Below the pieces are notes generated by a model that saw only the letters and a list, made by a program, of their open reading frames with translations, had not been told where the DNA came from and did no database searches. A program made the position numbers and the translations under genes. Below, in pieces: positions 8,067 to 17,535 of a stretch of 64,000 bases of DNA. Within the stretch, counting starts at the first letter, position 1. Each line of letters opens with the position of its first letter. The DNA comes from DUPU01 sp050952465 (GTDB lineage: Bacteria; Bacillota; Dehalobacteriia; Dehalobacteriales; Dehalobacteriaceae): positions 372,001-436,000 of the forward strand of contig JBMNKZ010000007.1 in the NCBI GenBank assembly GCA_050952465.1. Reading direction: 5' to 3'.

Positions 8067-8143
8067 TGGCGCGCCCAGCAGGATTCGAACCTGCGACCTC
8101 CAGATTCGAAGTCTGTCACTCTATCCAGCTGAGCTATGGGCGC
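8067..8143 (-). tRNA. tRNA-Arg(TCG)
   Basis: Minus-strand cloverleaf with acceptor GCGCCCA/TGGGCGC, anticodon loop CTTCGAA (anticodon TCG), GGTTCGAATCC T-arm and encoded GCCA end. It lies 65 bases downstream of serS. Confidence 0.94.
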
Positions 8144-8207
8144 GCGTCAATAGCTTAGTTATGATAACACATTGTTCACTTTCCGTCAATATATTGTGTC
8201 AGGAAAA

Positions 8208-9480
8208 TTATTTTGTGATGACCTTGATTCCTCCCATATACTTCTGAAGAACATCCGGTATTAGTACAGAGCCATCTTCCTGCTGATAATTCTCCAGGAT
8301 CGCAGCTACAGTCCGGCCCACAGCCACTCCCGATCCATTCAAGGTGTGAACAAATTCCGGCTTACTTTTGGCATCCGGCGGAAACGAATATTTGCGCGGC
8401 GAGCTTGGAAATCCTCAAAATTACTACAAGAAGAAATTTCCCGGTAACAATTAAAACTAGGCAGCCATACTTCTAGATCATAAGTCTTAGCGGAAGAAAA
8501 TCCTAAATCTCCTGTTGACAAAGTCACTACCCTATATGGCAGACCTAATTCCTTTAATACATCTTCTGCATCATTTGTTAACTTCTCTAGTTCATCATAA
8601 GAAGTTTCGGGTAGGGAAAACTTTACTAACTCCACTTTATTAAACTGATGCTGCCGAATTAACCCTCTGGTATCCCGCCCCGCGGCACCGGCTTCCGCTC
8701 GGAAACAGGCACTATATGCGCAATGATATAGTGGCAGATTTGCAGCATCAAGAATTTCTTCCCGGTATAAGTTGGTTACAGGTACTTCTGCCGTGGGAAT
8801 CAAAAAATAATCTGTCTTTTCGATTTTAAATGCTTCCTCCTCAAATTTAGGCAACTGGCCTGTCCCTGTCATACTGTCCCGGTTCACCATAAAGGGTGGA
8901 AAAAACTCCGTATAATGATGCTTATCGGTATGTAAATCTAAAAAGAAATTAATTAAGGCTCTTTCCAACCTAGCACCCAGGCCCTTATAAAAAGTAAATC
9001 TGGCCCCGGTTACTTTTGCACCCCTTTCAAAATCCAGTATTCCCAAACCTTCTCCAATTTCCCAATGAGCCTTAGGCTGAAAATCAAATTTCCTGGCTCT
9101 CCCCATCTTCGGATTTCCTGATTATCATCTTCGGATAACCCAACAGGTACTGAATCATGTGGTATATTAGGAATGCTTAGCAACTCACTTTGAATCCCTG
9201 TTTCCAAATCCCTTAAACGGTCATCAAGTTCTTTGATTTTATTACCCAGTTCACGCATTTCTAAAACTTTATCTTCAGCAGATAAACCGGCTTTTTTTGC
9301 TTTACCTATTTCTTGGGAAACAGTATTTCGTTCTGCTTTCATTTGCTCTACTTTAACTAAAAGCTCTCGACGCTCGGATTCCATTTTGAGGAAATTATCT
9401 AAATTAATTTTTCCGCCGCGATTCTTTAAAGCCTCTTCGACCTTTTCCGGATTACTGCGTACAAATTTTAAGTCTAACAA
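8208..9480 (-). pseudogene. serS: Seryl-tRNA synthetase, interrupted by two frameshifts
   Basis: SerS charges tRNA-Ser and tRNA-Sec. The N-terminal coiled-coil arm and start (MLDLKFVRSNPEKVEEAL) are intact to RRWGEP. One base is missing near 9093, after which the next frame continues RKFDFQPKAHWEIGEGLG. Motif 2 (FRAEAGAAGRDTRGLIRQHQ) and motif 3 (REISSCSNFEDFQARRANI) are present. A second base is missing near 8374 in a GGG-type run, after which the third frame gives AKSKPEFVHTLNGSGVAVG and ends VITK at 8208. Restoring two bases yields a normal-length synthetase. Since serS is essential, either these are sequencing or assembly errors or another serS copy exists. It lies beside the serine tRNA cluster. 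Confidence 0.9.
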
Positions 9481-9568
9481 TGAGTCCAGCCCCCTTACAC
9501 TCTATTAAAATATTTTTACCAAGAATTGTTCAACTATTACACCTGAGTTTTTAAGTGCTTCCCATGAA

Positions 9569-10159
9569 TCAATCTTTTGCATCTTCTATCATCTGTTTAA
9601 AATAAAGGTGTACCCTGATGTCATCAGTTAACTCTGGATGAAAAACTGCTCCTAGAAAATTTCCCTGACGCACCATGACAATTTTCCCATCATACTCAGC
9701 TAAAATTCCCACATTCGGTTTCACCCATTCTATAAAGGGAGCGTTAATAAAAACTCCTGGAAAGGGTGCTTTACCTAAAGCATCTATGGTTAAACGGGCC
9801 TCAAATCCTTCTATATATTCCCCAAAACTTCCGGGGCATACTCTAATATCCATTAATCCTAGGCTAAATTGGTTATTTTCTCCGTCTTCTTTAGCAAGCC
9901 AAATCATCCCGTTAGAGATGCCAAATACCGGCATTCCTTGATCAACTTTTCTCAAAAATGCTTGCTGCCAATTAAACTTTTCCTGTAAATTCTTAAAGGC
10001 AGGACATTCAGTATCGGAGATAATTAACCCGTCAATATAACTCAGTTCTTCTGGTTTATGAAGCAATACTGCTTCAACACCGCATTTAGCCAAAATTTCC
10101 TGGTGTGCCTTAAAAGAACTGGACGGTGCCAATATCCCTAAACACATAGTCTTATTCAT
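9569..10159 (-). CDS. PdxT-like glutamine amidotransferase lacking the catalytic Cys
   Basis: The 196-residue protein aligns over its full length with PdxT, the glutaminase subunit of pyridoxal-phosphate synthase. Expected sites are altered. The nucleophile motif GTCAG is here GISNG (PVFGISNGMIWLAK), replacing Cys with Ser, and the oxyanion-hole loop PGGEST is SDTECP. The His-x-Glu pair is kept (FHPELTDD). No pdxS partner is in the window. Bacillus-type genomes often carry pdxS-pdxT next to serS, so this may be a remnant of that arrangement with a new or lost role. The frame overlaps the gyrA stop by 8 bases. It is probably not an active glutaminase. Confidence 0.75.
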   Translation of the reverse strand: MNKTMCLGILAPSSSFKAHQEILAKCGVEAVLLHKPEELSYIDGLIISDTECPAFKNLQEKFNWQQAFLRKVDQGMPVFGISNGMIWLAKEDGENNQFSLGLMDIRVCPGSFGEYIEGFEARLTIDALGKAPFPGVFINAPFIEWVKPNVGILAEYDGKIVMVRQGNFLGAVFHPELTDDIRVHLYFKQMIEDAKD

Positions 10160-12593
10160 CGTCGTCTTTAGAAACCACCCGAGCTACAGCAACAGCTTTG
10201 TCACCTTCCGCTAATTTCATTAAAGTTACTCCTTGGGTATTTCTCCCCATCACAGAGGCTTCACTGACATCAATACGTATAATTATTCCTTCTTTAGTGA
10301 TAATCATCAGTTCATCACCAGGTTTAACCACTTTTATGGCTACTAATGGACCGGTTTTAGGTGTTAATTTCATGGTTAATGAACCTTTTCCCCCGCGGCT
10401 TTGCCGGGTATACTCTGTAATCGGAGTTCTTTTTCCAAAGCCATTCTCAGAAATCACCATTAATTCTCCATCATCGGTTACGGAATCCATGCTGACTACC
10501 CAGTCATCCTCTGTCAATTCAATTCCTTTTACACCTCTAGCAGTACGTCCCATACTCCGTACCTCTTCCTCATTAAAACGAATGGCTTTACCGTTTCTGG
10601 TACCGAGAATAATCTCTTCACTGCCACCAGTTAATTTCACCCCGATTAATTCGTCATTTTCAACTAAATTAATGGCAATTAAACCATCCTTCCGAGCGGA
10701 ATTATATTCGCTAAGGATACTCTTTTTCACAATTCCCTGTCGGGTTGCCATAAACAGGAATAAATCTTCACTATATTCCTTCACGGGGATCACTGTATTG
10801 ACCGTTTCATCCCCTGAAATATAAAGGAGATTAACCAATGCGGTACCTTTAGCTGTACGTCCGGCCTCCGGAATCTCATGTACTTTTAGGCGGTAGGCCT
10901 TACCTTTATTGGTAAAAAACATTAAATAATGGTGAGTTGTAGTAATAAACAAATGCTCCACAAAATCTTCTTCTTTGGTCGCCATGGCTGTAATGCCCCG
11001 ACCACCCCTTCTTTGACTGTGGTAAGTATTTGCATTCAATCGTTTGATATAGCCATTATTAGTAATGGTGATCACCATATCTTCTACTGCAATTAAATCT
11101 TCATCGCTTAATTCACTGTCATCTCTGGCAATTCTGGTACGTCTGGGATCAGCGTATTTTTCCTTGATCGCTAAGATTTCCTCTCTGATAATATGAAGGA
11201 CTAATTTTTCATTTCTTAATACGTCTGTTAGGTAAGCGATTAATTTAATTAATTCCCGATACTCTTCTTCTAATTTCTGTCTTTCCAAGCCGGTTAAAGC
11301 CCGAAAACGCATTTCTAAGATTGCTTGAGCCTGCTTTTCACTTAAGCCAAACTTTTCCATAAGTTTCATCCGAGCTAAATCTACATTTTTTGATTCTCTA
11401 ATGGTGGATATTACGGCATCAATATGATCCAATGCAATTTTCAAGCCTTCCACAATATGAGCCCGGGCTTCAGCTTTAGCCAGGTCAAAGCGGGTTCTTC
11501 TAACAATAACATCTTTTTGATGTTCCAGATAATAGCTCAAAACTTGCTTAAGGTTAAGCACTTTCGGCTCCCCGTCCACTAAGGCTAAAGTTATGACGCC
11601 AAAAGTTTCTTGAAGTTTTGTATGTTTGTATAATTGATTTAAAATTACTCGGCCATTGACATCCTTCCGTAATTCAATGACAATGCGCATTCCGGTTCGG
11701 TCAGACTCATCCCTTAAATCTGTAATACCGTCAATTCTCTTATCCCGTACCAGCTCAGCAATTTTTTCAATCAATCTGGCTTTATTTACCTGGTAGGGAA
11801 TCTCATTAACAATGATACGCTGTTTGCCGTTATTCATTTGTTCAATGTTGACTTTTGCCCGCATAATAATGGAACCACGGCCGGTCATATAGGCAGACTT
11901 TATGCCATCTCTCCCCATAATCAAGCCACCGGTAGGAAAATCAGGGCCTTTAATAATCTTCATTAGATCTGATATTTCCACATCTGGATTGTCGATCAGG
12001 CTTACTACTCCGTCAATTACTTCCCCTAAGTTATGAGGAGGAATATTAGTAGCCATACCAACCGCAATCCCAGCAGAACCATTTACTAAAAGATTCGGCA
12101 ACCGAGAAGGAAGAACTGCCGGTTCCTCTTCTGAACCATCATAATTTGGAATAAAATTAACTGTATCTTTATTGATATCAGTCATCATTTCCATAGCAAT
12201 TTTGGACATGCGTACTTCTGTATAGCGCATCGCTGCAGCCGAATCACCGTCCACAGAACCAAAATTACCATGTCCATCTATCAAAGGATAACGTATGGAA
12301 AAATCTTGTGCCAATCTTACAACAGCATCATAAACAGATGAATCACCATGAGGATGGTATTTACCCAGGACATCCCCTACGATTCTTGCAGATTTCTTAT
12401 GAGGTTTATCTGGAGTTACTCCCCGCTCAAACATGGAATAAAGAATACGCCGATGTACTGGTTTCAATCCATCCCGTACATCAGGCAGAGCACGCCCCAC
12501 AATTACGCTCATGGCATAATCTATATATGATTTTTTCATTTCGGTTTCTAAATTTAAGGGGATTATTTTACCGTGAGTAAAAGAAAAATCCAT
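10152..12593 (-). CDS. gyrA: DNA gyrase subunit A
   Basis: GyrA carries the DNA-breaking tyrosine of gyrase and wraps DNA. The 813-residue product has the N-terminal SYIDYAMSVIVGRALPDVRDG, the resistance-determining region HPHGDSSVYDAVVRLAQDF (wild-type-like serines), the catalytic Tyr in AAMRYTEVR and a C-terminal beta-pinwheel with six repeated blades. The GyrA-box-like motif QRRGGRG is at about residue 525. It lies 30 bases downstream of gyrB in the same direction and overlaps the pdxT-like gene. Confidence 0.98.
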   Translation of the reverse strand: MDFSFTHGKIIPLNLETEMKKSYIDYAMSVIVGRALPDVRDGLKPVHRRILYSMFERGVTPDKPHKKSARIVGDVLGKYHPHGDSSVYDAVVRLAQDFSIRYPLIDGHGNFGSVDGDSAAAMRYTEVRMSKIAMEMMTDINKDTVNFIPNYDGSEEEPAVLPSRLPNLLVNGSAGIAVGMATNIPPHNLGEVIDGVVSLIDNPDVEISDLMKIIKGPDFPTGGLIMGRDGIKSAYMTGRGSIIMRAKVNIEQMNNGKQRIIVNEIPYQVNKARLIEKIAELVRDKRIDGITDLRDESDRTGMRIVIELRKDVNGRVILNQLYKHTKLQETFGVITLALVDGEPKVLNLKQVLSYYLEHQKDVIVRRTRFDLAKAEARAHIVEGLKIALDHIDAVISTIRESKNVDLARMKLMEKFGLSEKQAQAILEMRFRALTGLERQKLEEEYRELIKLIAYLTDVLRNEKLVLHIIREEILAIKEKYADPRRTRIARDDSELSDEDLIAVEDMVITITNNGYIKRLNANTYHSQRRGGRGITAMATKEEDFVEHLFITTTHHYLMFFTNKGKAYRLKVHEIPEAGRTAKGTALVNLLYISGDETVNTVIPVKEYSEDLFLFMATRQGIVKKSILSEYNSARKDGLIAINLVENDELIGVKLTGGSEEIILGTRNGKAIRFNEEEVRSMGRTARGVKGIELTEDDWVVSMDSVTDDGELMVISENGFGKRTPITEYTRQSRGGKGSLTMKLTPKTGPLVAIKVVKPGDELMIITKEGIIIRIDVSEASVMGRNTQGVTLMKLAEGDKAVAVARVVSKDDDE

Positions 12594-12623
12594 TCTTACA
12601 CCTCATTTTTAATAAACAATATT

Positions 12624-14534
12624 TTATATATCAAGGTTTCTTACTAACTTGGCATTATTTTGGATAAATTCCCGGCGGGGCTCAACTTTATCCCCCATTA
12701 ATATCGTAAATATTTCATCTGCTGCTAAAGCATCATCCAAAGTAACTCTAAGTATAGTTCTCGTTTCCGGATTCATGGTCGTATCCCATAGCTGCTCCGG
12801 ATTCATTTCCCCTAAACCCTTATATCTTTGAATAGTCGGCTTTTCTTTCTTTAATTGTTGCAGGTAACTCTCCAATTCCTGATCGGAATAAAAATAATTA
12901 ATTTCTTTACCCACATTTACTTTATAAAGAGGTGGTTGAGCAATATAGACATAACCCGCCTCAATCAAAGGTCTCATAAAACGGAAAAAGAAAGTAAGCA
13001 ATAATGTTCTAATATGAGAACCGTCTACGTCGGCATCCGTCATAATAATTAACTTATGATATCGGGCTTTGGTGATATCAAAATCATCGGAAATTCCCGT
13101 TCCCATGGCTGTTATCATGGATTTAATTTCTTCATTTGTGAGAATTTTATCTAAACGAGCTTTTTCCACGTTAAGGATTTTTCCTCTTAAGGGAAGAATA
13201 GCCTGAGTTCTTCTGTCCCTACCCTGTTTAGCTGAACCTCCCGCAGAATCACCTTCCACCAGATATAATTCACTCATAGCCGGATCTTTCATGGAGCAAT
13301 CAGCCAATTTTCCCGGCAGGCTAGTACTTTCCAGGGCACTTTTCCGTCGCGTCAGCTCTCGGGCTTTTCGAGCGGCTTCTCTAGCCCGGGCTGCCTGTAC
13401 TGTTTTTTCGATAATTCTTTTGGTATGAGCGGGATTTTCTTCTAAAAAGGTGCCCATCCCTTCCCCCACCACAGAATCTACTATGCCCCTGACTTCACTG
13501 TTGCCCAGTTTGGTCTTAGTTTGACCTTCAAATTGAGGATCAATTACCTTAACACTAATAACTGCCGTTAAGCCTTCTCTAATATCTTCTCCGGATAAAT
13601 TACTTTGGTTTTCCTTAATCACGTTTAATTTCCGAGCATAATCATTTATCACGCGGGTTAATGCTGTTTTAAACCCAGCTTCATGGGTGCCCCCTTCTTG
13701 GGTATGGATATTATTAGCAAAAGACAAAATGTTTTCCGAATAACCGTCATTATACTGCAGAGCAATTTCTACTTGCACCATATCTTTTTCTGCAGCAAAA
13801 AATATCGGCTTATTATGCAACACATCCTTGTTTTTATTTAGAAATTTGACAAAATCAATAATTCCCCCGTCATGCTTATATTTCACTTCAAATCCATCTC
13901 TTTGATCAATTAAAACAATGGTCACACCTTTATTTAAAAATGACAATTCTCTTAATCTTTGAGCCAAAGTTTCTCTGTTAAAGATCAGGTCTTCAAAAAT
14001 TTCTCCATCCGGCTTAAAAGATATTTCGGTACCGGTACCGTTAGATTTCCCAATCACAGTCAACTCAGAAACGGGATTACCTCTTTCATACCTTTGATGG
14101 TAGACCTCCCCATCCCTTTTAACTTTAACTTCCAACCATTCAGATAAAGCATTAACCACAGACATACCTACTCCATGAAGACCGCCGGATACTTTATATC
14201 CATTACCGCCAAATTTACCGCCTGCATGAAGAATAGTTAAAGCAACTTCCACAGCCGGCTTTCCGGTTTTTTCATGCATGTCCACAGGAATACCACGACC
14301 ATTATCAGTCACCGTGATGCTGTTTTCTTCTGTAATGATCACTTTAATCTGGTCACAAAAACCCGCCAAGGCTTCATCAATACTATTATCGACAATTTCA
14401 TAGACTAAATGATGCAGTCCACGCGTGCTGGTACTTCCGATATACATGCTCGGTCGTTTACGCACTGCTTCTAATCCTTCCAAAACTTGTATCTGACTGG
14501 CATCATAATTTGTTTTCATTTTTTCTTCTATCAT
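12624..14534 (-). CDS. gyrB: DNA gyrase subunit B
   Basis: GyrB is the ATPase subunit of gyrase. The protein has about 636 residues from the ATG at 14534, which lies 7 bases after a GGAGGG site; an in-frame ATG at 14555 is less likely. It shows the GHKL ATP site (EIVDNSIDEALAG, DNGRGIP, GGLHGVGMSVVNALS), the Toprim motif EGDSAGGSAKQGRDRRTQA, the metal-binding DADVDGSHIRTLLLTFF and the C-terminal RYKGLGEMNPEQLW. A promoter about 240 bases upstream leaves a long leader with two terminator-like hairpins. Confidence 0.98.
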   Translation of the reverse strand: MIEEKMKTNYDASQIQVLEGLEAVRKRPSMYIGSTSTRGLHHLVYEIVDNSIDEALAGFCDQIKVIITEENSITVTDNGRGIPVDMHEKTGKPAVEVALTILHAGGKFGGNGYKVSGGLHGVGMSVVNALSEWLEVKVKRDGEVYHQRYERGNPVSELTVIGKSNGTGTEISFKPDGEIFEDLIFNRETLAQRLRELSFLNKGVTIVLIDQRDGFEVKYKHDGGIIDFVKFLNKNKDVLHNKPIFFAAEKDMVQVEIALQYNDGYSENILSFANNIHTQEGGTHEAGFKTALTRVINDYARKLNVIKENQSNLSGEDIREGLTAVISVKVIDPQFEGQTKTKLGNSEVRGIVDSVVGEGMGTFLEENPAHTKRIIEKTVQAARAREAARKARELTRRKSALESTSLPGKLADCSMKDPAMSELYLVEGDSAGGSAKQGRDRRTQAILPLRGKILNVEKARLDKILTNEEIKSMITAMGTGISDDFDITKARYHKLIIMTDADVDGSHIRTLLLTFFFRFMRPLIEAGYVYIAQPPLYKVNVGKEINYFYSDQELESYLQQLKKEKPTIQRYKGLGEMNPEQLWDTTMNPETRTILRVTLDDALAADEIFTILMGDKVEPRREFIQNNAKLVRNLDI

Positions 14535-14555
14535 CGTTATTCCCTCCATAAGCAT

Positions 14556-14707
14556 AAAGAAAACTTGGCTTGTGCCAAGCCTCAGGTGCCGGTAGAAGCC
14601 TTAGTTGCCACTTAGATCTATCAAAAAGAGTTATACTTTTTGATAGACTGAAGAAAACTTGGCTTGCGCCAAGCCTCCGGTGCCAGCGGAACCCCTTAGT
14701 TGCACTT
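14556..14707 (-). repeat. Tandem duplicated hairpin unit in the gyrB leader
   Basis: Two copies of a roughly 57-base unit (14556-14614 and 14651-14707) each contain, on the minus strand, GGCTTGG-x4-CCAAG followed by TTTTCTT, which is an intrinsic-terminator shape. Each is preceded by a GGCACC-containing block and CAACTAAGG. Between them is another hairpin, CTATCAAAAAG paired with CTTTTTGATAG. A similar ACTTGGC-GTAA-GCCAAGT terminator occurs after the liv genes at 43006-43038. Confidence 0.75.
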
Positions 14708-14775
14708 ATACTTTAACCTTTTTATATTTCTGAAAGTAAAATAAAAGAAGCTATCTTACAACTACTCAAAAGTTA

Positions 14776-14804
14776 ATTATACATGACAAAAATTAAGATC
14801 ACAA
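14776..14804 (-). promoter_or_regulatory. Sigma-A-type promoter for gyrB
   Basis: On the minus strand TTGTGA (14804-14799) and TATAAT (14781-14776) are separated by 17 bases, with TG just before the -10. This places transcription start upstream of the tandem hairpins. Confidence 0.65.
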
Positions 14805-14887
14805 GTAAACATTGTATAGTATGCATCTTTTTCCCATTATTTAACGCATTTTTTAGAAAATAATCGTGGTCTTAACTACGGCTTTTA

Positions 14888-16000
14888 TTATATTTTTATC
14901 TCTCCTTTAGAAATAAAAATAATGGCACCGTCTCTTTGGTTAAAGTCTAAGTCTGTTGTAGTTATGAAGGTTTGCACCTTACCTCCAACGAAAAAAAGCA
15001 AATGATTTCTTCTTTTTTCGTCTAATTCCGACATTACATCATCTAACAATAATACGGGATATTCACCTGTCTCGGCTTTAACTAATTCTAATTCCGCAAT
15101 TTTAAGCGACAAAGCCGTTGTCCTTTGTTGCCCTTGGGACCCATATTTTCTTACATCTACCCCATTAACTGTTAAAACTAAATCATCACGATGAGGCCCA
15201 ATCAAAGATACTCCGCGATATATTTCTGCTTTGTAGTTTTTATCCAATTGCTTACTAAATAAATATTGAATATTTTCTAAAGTAAAATTTTTTATATTTT
15301 TTTCCCTATCTAATACTAGACTTTCATAACTTATATCTAAATCTTCTTCGCCATTGGTAATTTTCCGATGAGTTAATCTGGCTAGGGGAGCCAGCTTCTG
15401 TAAAATATCTAATCTTTTTTTTATAATCCTGCTGCCATGATCTATTAATTGTTGATTCCAAATCATCAGCATTTCTTTTTTATTTGTATTTTCCCTAATT
15501 TCCCTCAGTAGATTATTTCGCTGACCCAAAATTTTTTGATATTGATTTAAAGAAAAATAGTATGCAGGAAATAATTGGATTATTTCTTTATCCAAAAATT
15601 TTCTTCGGGCCTGAGGGCCTGTTTTTATAATATTTAGATCCTCCGGGGAAAAAACCACGCTATTAAATACACCTAAAACATCACTGGCTTTTTTTTGCTT
15701 ATTGCCGTTAATTTTAAGAACTTTTTTATTTTCTGCATTATAAGCTAAAGATAAATGATACTCACCACTATTTTTTTTAATTAATCCTTCTACCAAAAAA
15801 TAAGACTGTCCCCATCTTACTATATCTATATCCTTTGCACTACGGAAGGAGGAAAAAACACTTAAGTAATTAATTGCTTCCAAAAGATTTGATTTACCTT
15901 GAGCGTTAAGTCCGACAATAATATTTACTCCTTGGCAAAAATCAATTTTTTGAAACTTATAGTTACGAAAATTTCTTAAACTTAATGATAATATTTTCAA
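14888..16000 (-). CDS. recF: DNA replication and repair protein RecF
   Basis: RecF is an SMC-like ATPase that helps load RecA at gaps. From the TTG at 16000 the protein has about 370 residues, beginning KILSLSLRNFRNYKFQKID. It shows Walker A GLNAQGKSNLLEAI, signature motif GSQGQQRTTALSLKIAELE and Walker B VLLLDDVMSELD. The GTG at 16009 overlaps the GGAG ribosome site itself, so the TTG 8 bases downstream is the better start. Unlike Bacillus, no yaaA lies between dnaN and recF, and no remB between recF and gyrB. Confidence 0.96.
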   Translation of the reverse strand: MKILSLSLRNFRNYKFQKIDFCQGVNIIVGLNAQGKSNLLEAINYLSVFSSFRSAKDIDIVRWGQSYFLVEGLIKKNSGEYHLSLAYNAENKKVLKINGNKQKKASDVLGVFNSVVFSPEDLNIIKTGPQARRKFLDKEIIQLFPAYYFSLNQYQKILGQRNNLLREIRENTNKKEMLMIWNQQLIDHGSRIIKKRLDILQKLAPLARLTHRKITNGEEDLDISYESLVLDREKNIKNFTLENIQYLFSKQLDKNYKAEIYRGVSLIGPHRDDLVLTVNGVDVRKYGSQGQQRTTALSLKIAELELVKAETGEYPVLLLDDVMSELDEKRRNHLLFFVGGKVQTFITTTDLDFNQRDGAIIFISKGEIKI

Positions 16001-16033
16001 CAAAAACACTCCGATTGTTTTGAACTTTCCAAA

Positions 16034-17158
16034 TCATCCTGTTCTCACCGGTAGAATTAAATATATATAATCATCATTTTCTACGTTTCTAATAATTCCC
16101 GGACTTAAAGACCCCGTTAATTCCATATATATTTCTTCCGCTTCAACAGATTTTAAAGCATCAATCAGATAACGAGAATTAAAATTAATTTCCGTAGGCT
16201 CGCCTTCTAAAAAAACATTCATTTCTTCATAAATTTTTCCGATTTCAGGGGCATGGGAACTAATTTCTAACAGGTCGTCATGTACATATAACTTAATTAA
16301 ACTAAGCTTTTCTTTTAGCTCATCCCTTACCAAGAGAGAAGCACGCTCTGTAGCTTCTAAAAGCCTTTTGGTCTTAATACGAATTTTACTTTTACACCTG
16401 TTGCTGTCAGGAATCACTTGTTTATAACTAGGGTACTGTCCTTCAATCAGCCGGGAAAAAAATATAATATTTCCTAAGTCAAAACATACTTGATTATTTC
16501 CCAAAATTATATTCAAAGGTTCTTCTTGATCAGAGATAATTCTCGATAATTCCACCATAGTTTTTGTTGGTATAATGGCTGAAATTTTTTCTTCTTGTGT
16601 ATTACCTTGCCAATATGCTTTCCTTAAAGCTAATCGATGGGTATCTGTTGTGACCATTGTTACTTTATTATCTATTATTTCCAATAAAGTTCCGGTAAAA
16701 ACCGGTCTTGACTCATCATTAGACGCTGCCACAGCTGTTTGCTTTACCATTTTTTTTAATAAATCCTGATTAATGCTGCCCCTAATGCCATCATTAATGT
16801 CCGGTAAAGAAGGAAACTCTTCCGGGGAGAATCCATTAATAAATAATTCAGATTGCTCATATGTAATAACTAAACCAAAATTCTCCGTGCTTTTTAGAGT
16901 AATTAAGCTGGATGGTAATCTTTTTACCATTTCAGTAAAATACCTTCCGGGTACCACCAAGCTACCACCTTCAATAACTTCTACATCAATACAACATTCA
17001 ATTGCAATTTCCGAATCTGTGGAACAAAAAGTTAATTTATTATTTTCAACTTTTAAAAGAATACCGCTTAAGATTGGTTGAGTGTTTTTATTTGAAACCG
17101 CCCTGCTCACCACTTGTACTCCATAAACCAATTCATCTTTGTGACAATTGATATGCAT
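16034..17158 (-). CDS. dnaN: DNA polymerase III beta subunit (sliding clamp)
   Basis: DnaN is the ring-shaped processivity clamp. The 374-residue product has three homologous clamp domains; the first begins MHINCHKDELVYGVQVVSRA, and typical blocks include VPGRYFTEMVKRLP, RPVFTGTLLEI and the C-terminal ILPVRTG. The start ATG follows an AAGGAGG site. It lies 375 bases downstream of dnaA with origin sequences between them. Confidence 0.97.
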   Translation of the reverse strand: MHINCHKDELVYGVQVVSRAVSNKNTQPILSGILLKVENNKLTFCSTDSEIAIECCIDVEVIEGGSLVVPGRYFTEMVKRLPSSLITLKSTENFGLVITYEQSELFINGFSPEEFPSLPDINDGIRGSINQDLLKKMVKQTAVAASNDESRPVFTGTLLEIIDNKVTMVTTDTHRLALRKAYWQGNTQEEKISAIIPTKTMVELSRIISDQEEPLNIILGNNQVCFDLGNIIFFSRLIEGQYPSYKQVIPDSNRCKSKIRIKTKRLLEATERASLLVRDELKEKLSLIKLYVHDDLLEISSHAPEIGKIYEEMNVFLEGEPTEINFNSRYLIDALKSVEAEEIYMELTGSLSPGIIRNVENDDYIYLILPVRTG

Positions 17159-17406
17159 TTTTTCGCCTCCTTATTCACAAGTGCATAATTTGTTTTTTAT
17201 TTATTATTTTTATAATCAATTTCGTATTAATAGTAATAGGGCTGGTTGATATGTGGATATTTACCTTTAGCTTAATTACACCAACAAGTTAAGGGTGTTG
17301 AAAAGCTGTGTAAAAATAAGTACATGTTATACACATATACACAAACAAAAAAAATAAAAATATATTTTTATTATTATCCACAAATAATCCCAAAGCTTAT
17401 CCCCTG
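17159..17406. other. oriC, dnaA-dnaN half with DnaA boxes and A+T-rich region
   Basis: Perfect TTATNCACA boxes on the plus strand lie at 17171-17179 (TTATTCACA), 17327-17335 (TTATACACA) and 17374-17382 (TTATCCACA). Near-matches lie at 17252-17260 (reverse) and 17398-17406. Between the second and third boxes is an A/T-only stretch (about 17345-17376), the best candidate for the unwinding element. In B. subtilis the corresponding dnaA-dnaN gap also holds the unwinding site. Confidence 0.85.
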
Positions 17407-17462
17407 TTATAACGCAACGATAGAAAAATTTTCTTACCCTAGTGCGTTTCAAGGAGGCGCGA

Positions 17463-17535
17463 GATATGCTCAGCGCTAGATAAGCTAAATATCTACCCGC
17501 ATCTATAGAGGTAGGTGACATCTTTCCGCCCCGTT
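17463..17535. repeat. Dispersed intergenic repeat, copy B
   Basis: Second copy of the element at 4411-4483, located between the dnaA stop codon and the DnaA boxes. Its TAGATA...TATCTA arms could form a hairpin. A 64-residue frame on the minus strand (17327-17521) lies within this repeat and the DnaA boxes and is unlikely to be a gene. Confidence 0.6.

Noticed and set aside
10198..10824. 208-residue plus-strand frame
   Set aside because: It is antisense to gyrA, has no ribosome site and no recognisable motif.
17327..17521. 64-residue minus-strand frame beginning MSPTSIDAGRYLAYLAL
   Set aside because: It overlaps DnaA boxes and the dispersed repeat; no ribosome site precedes it.
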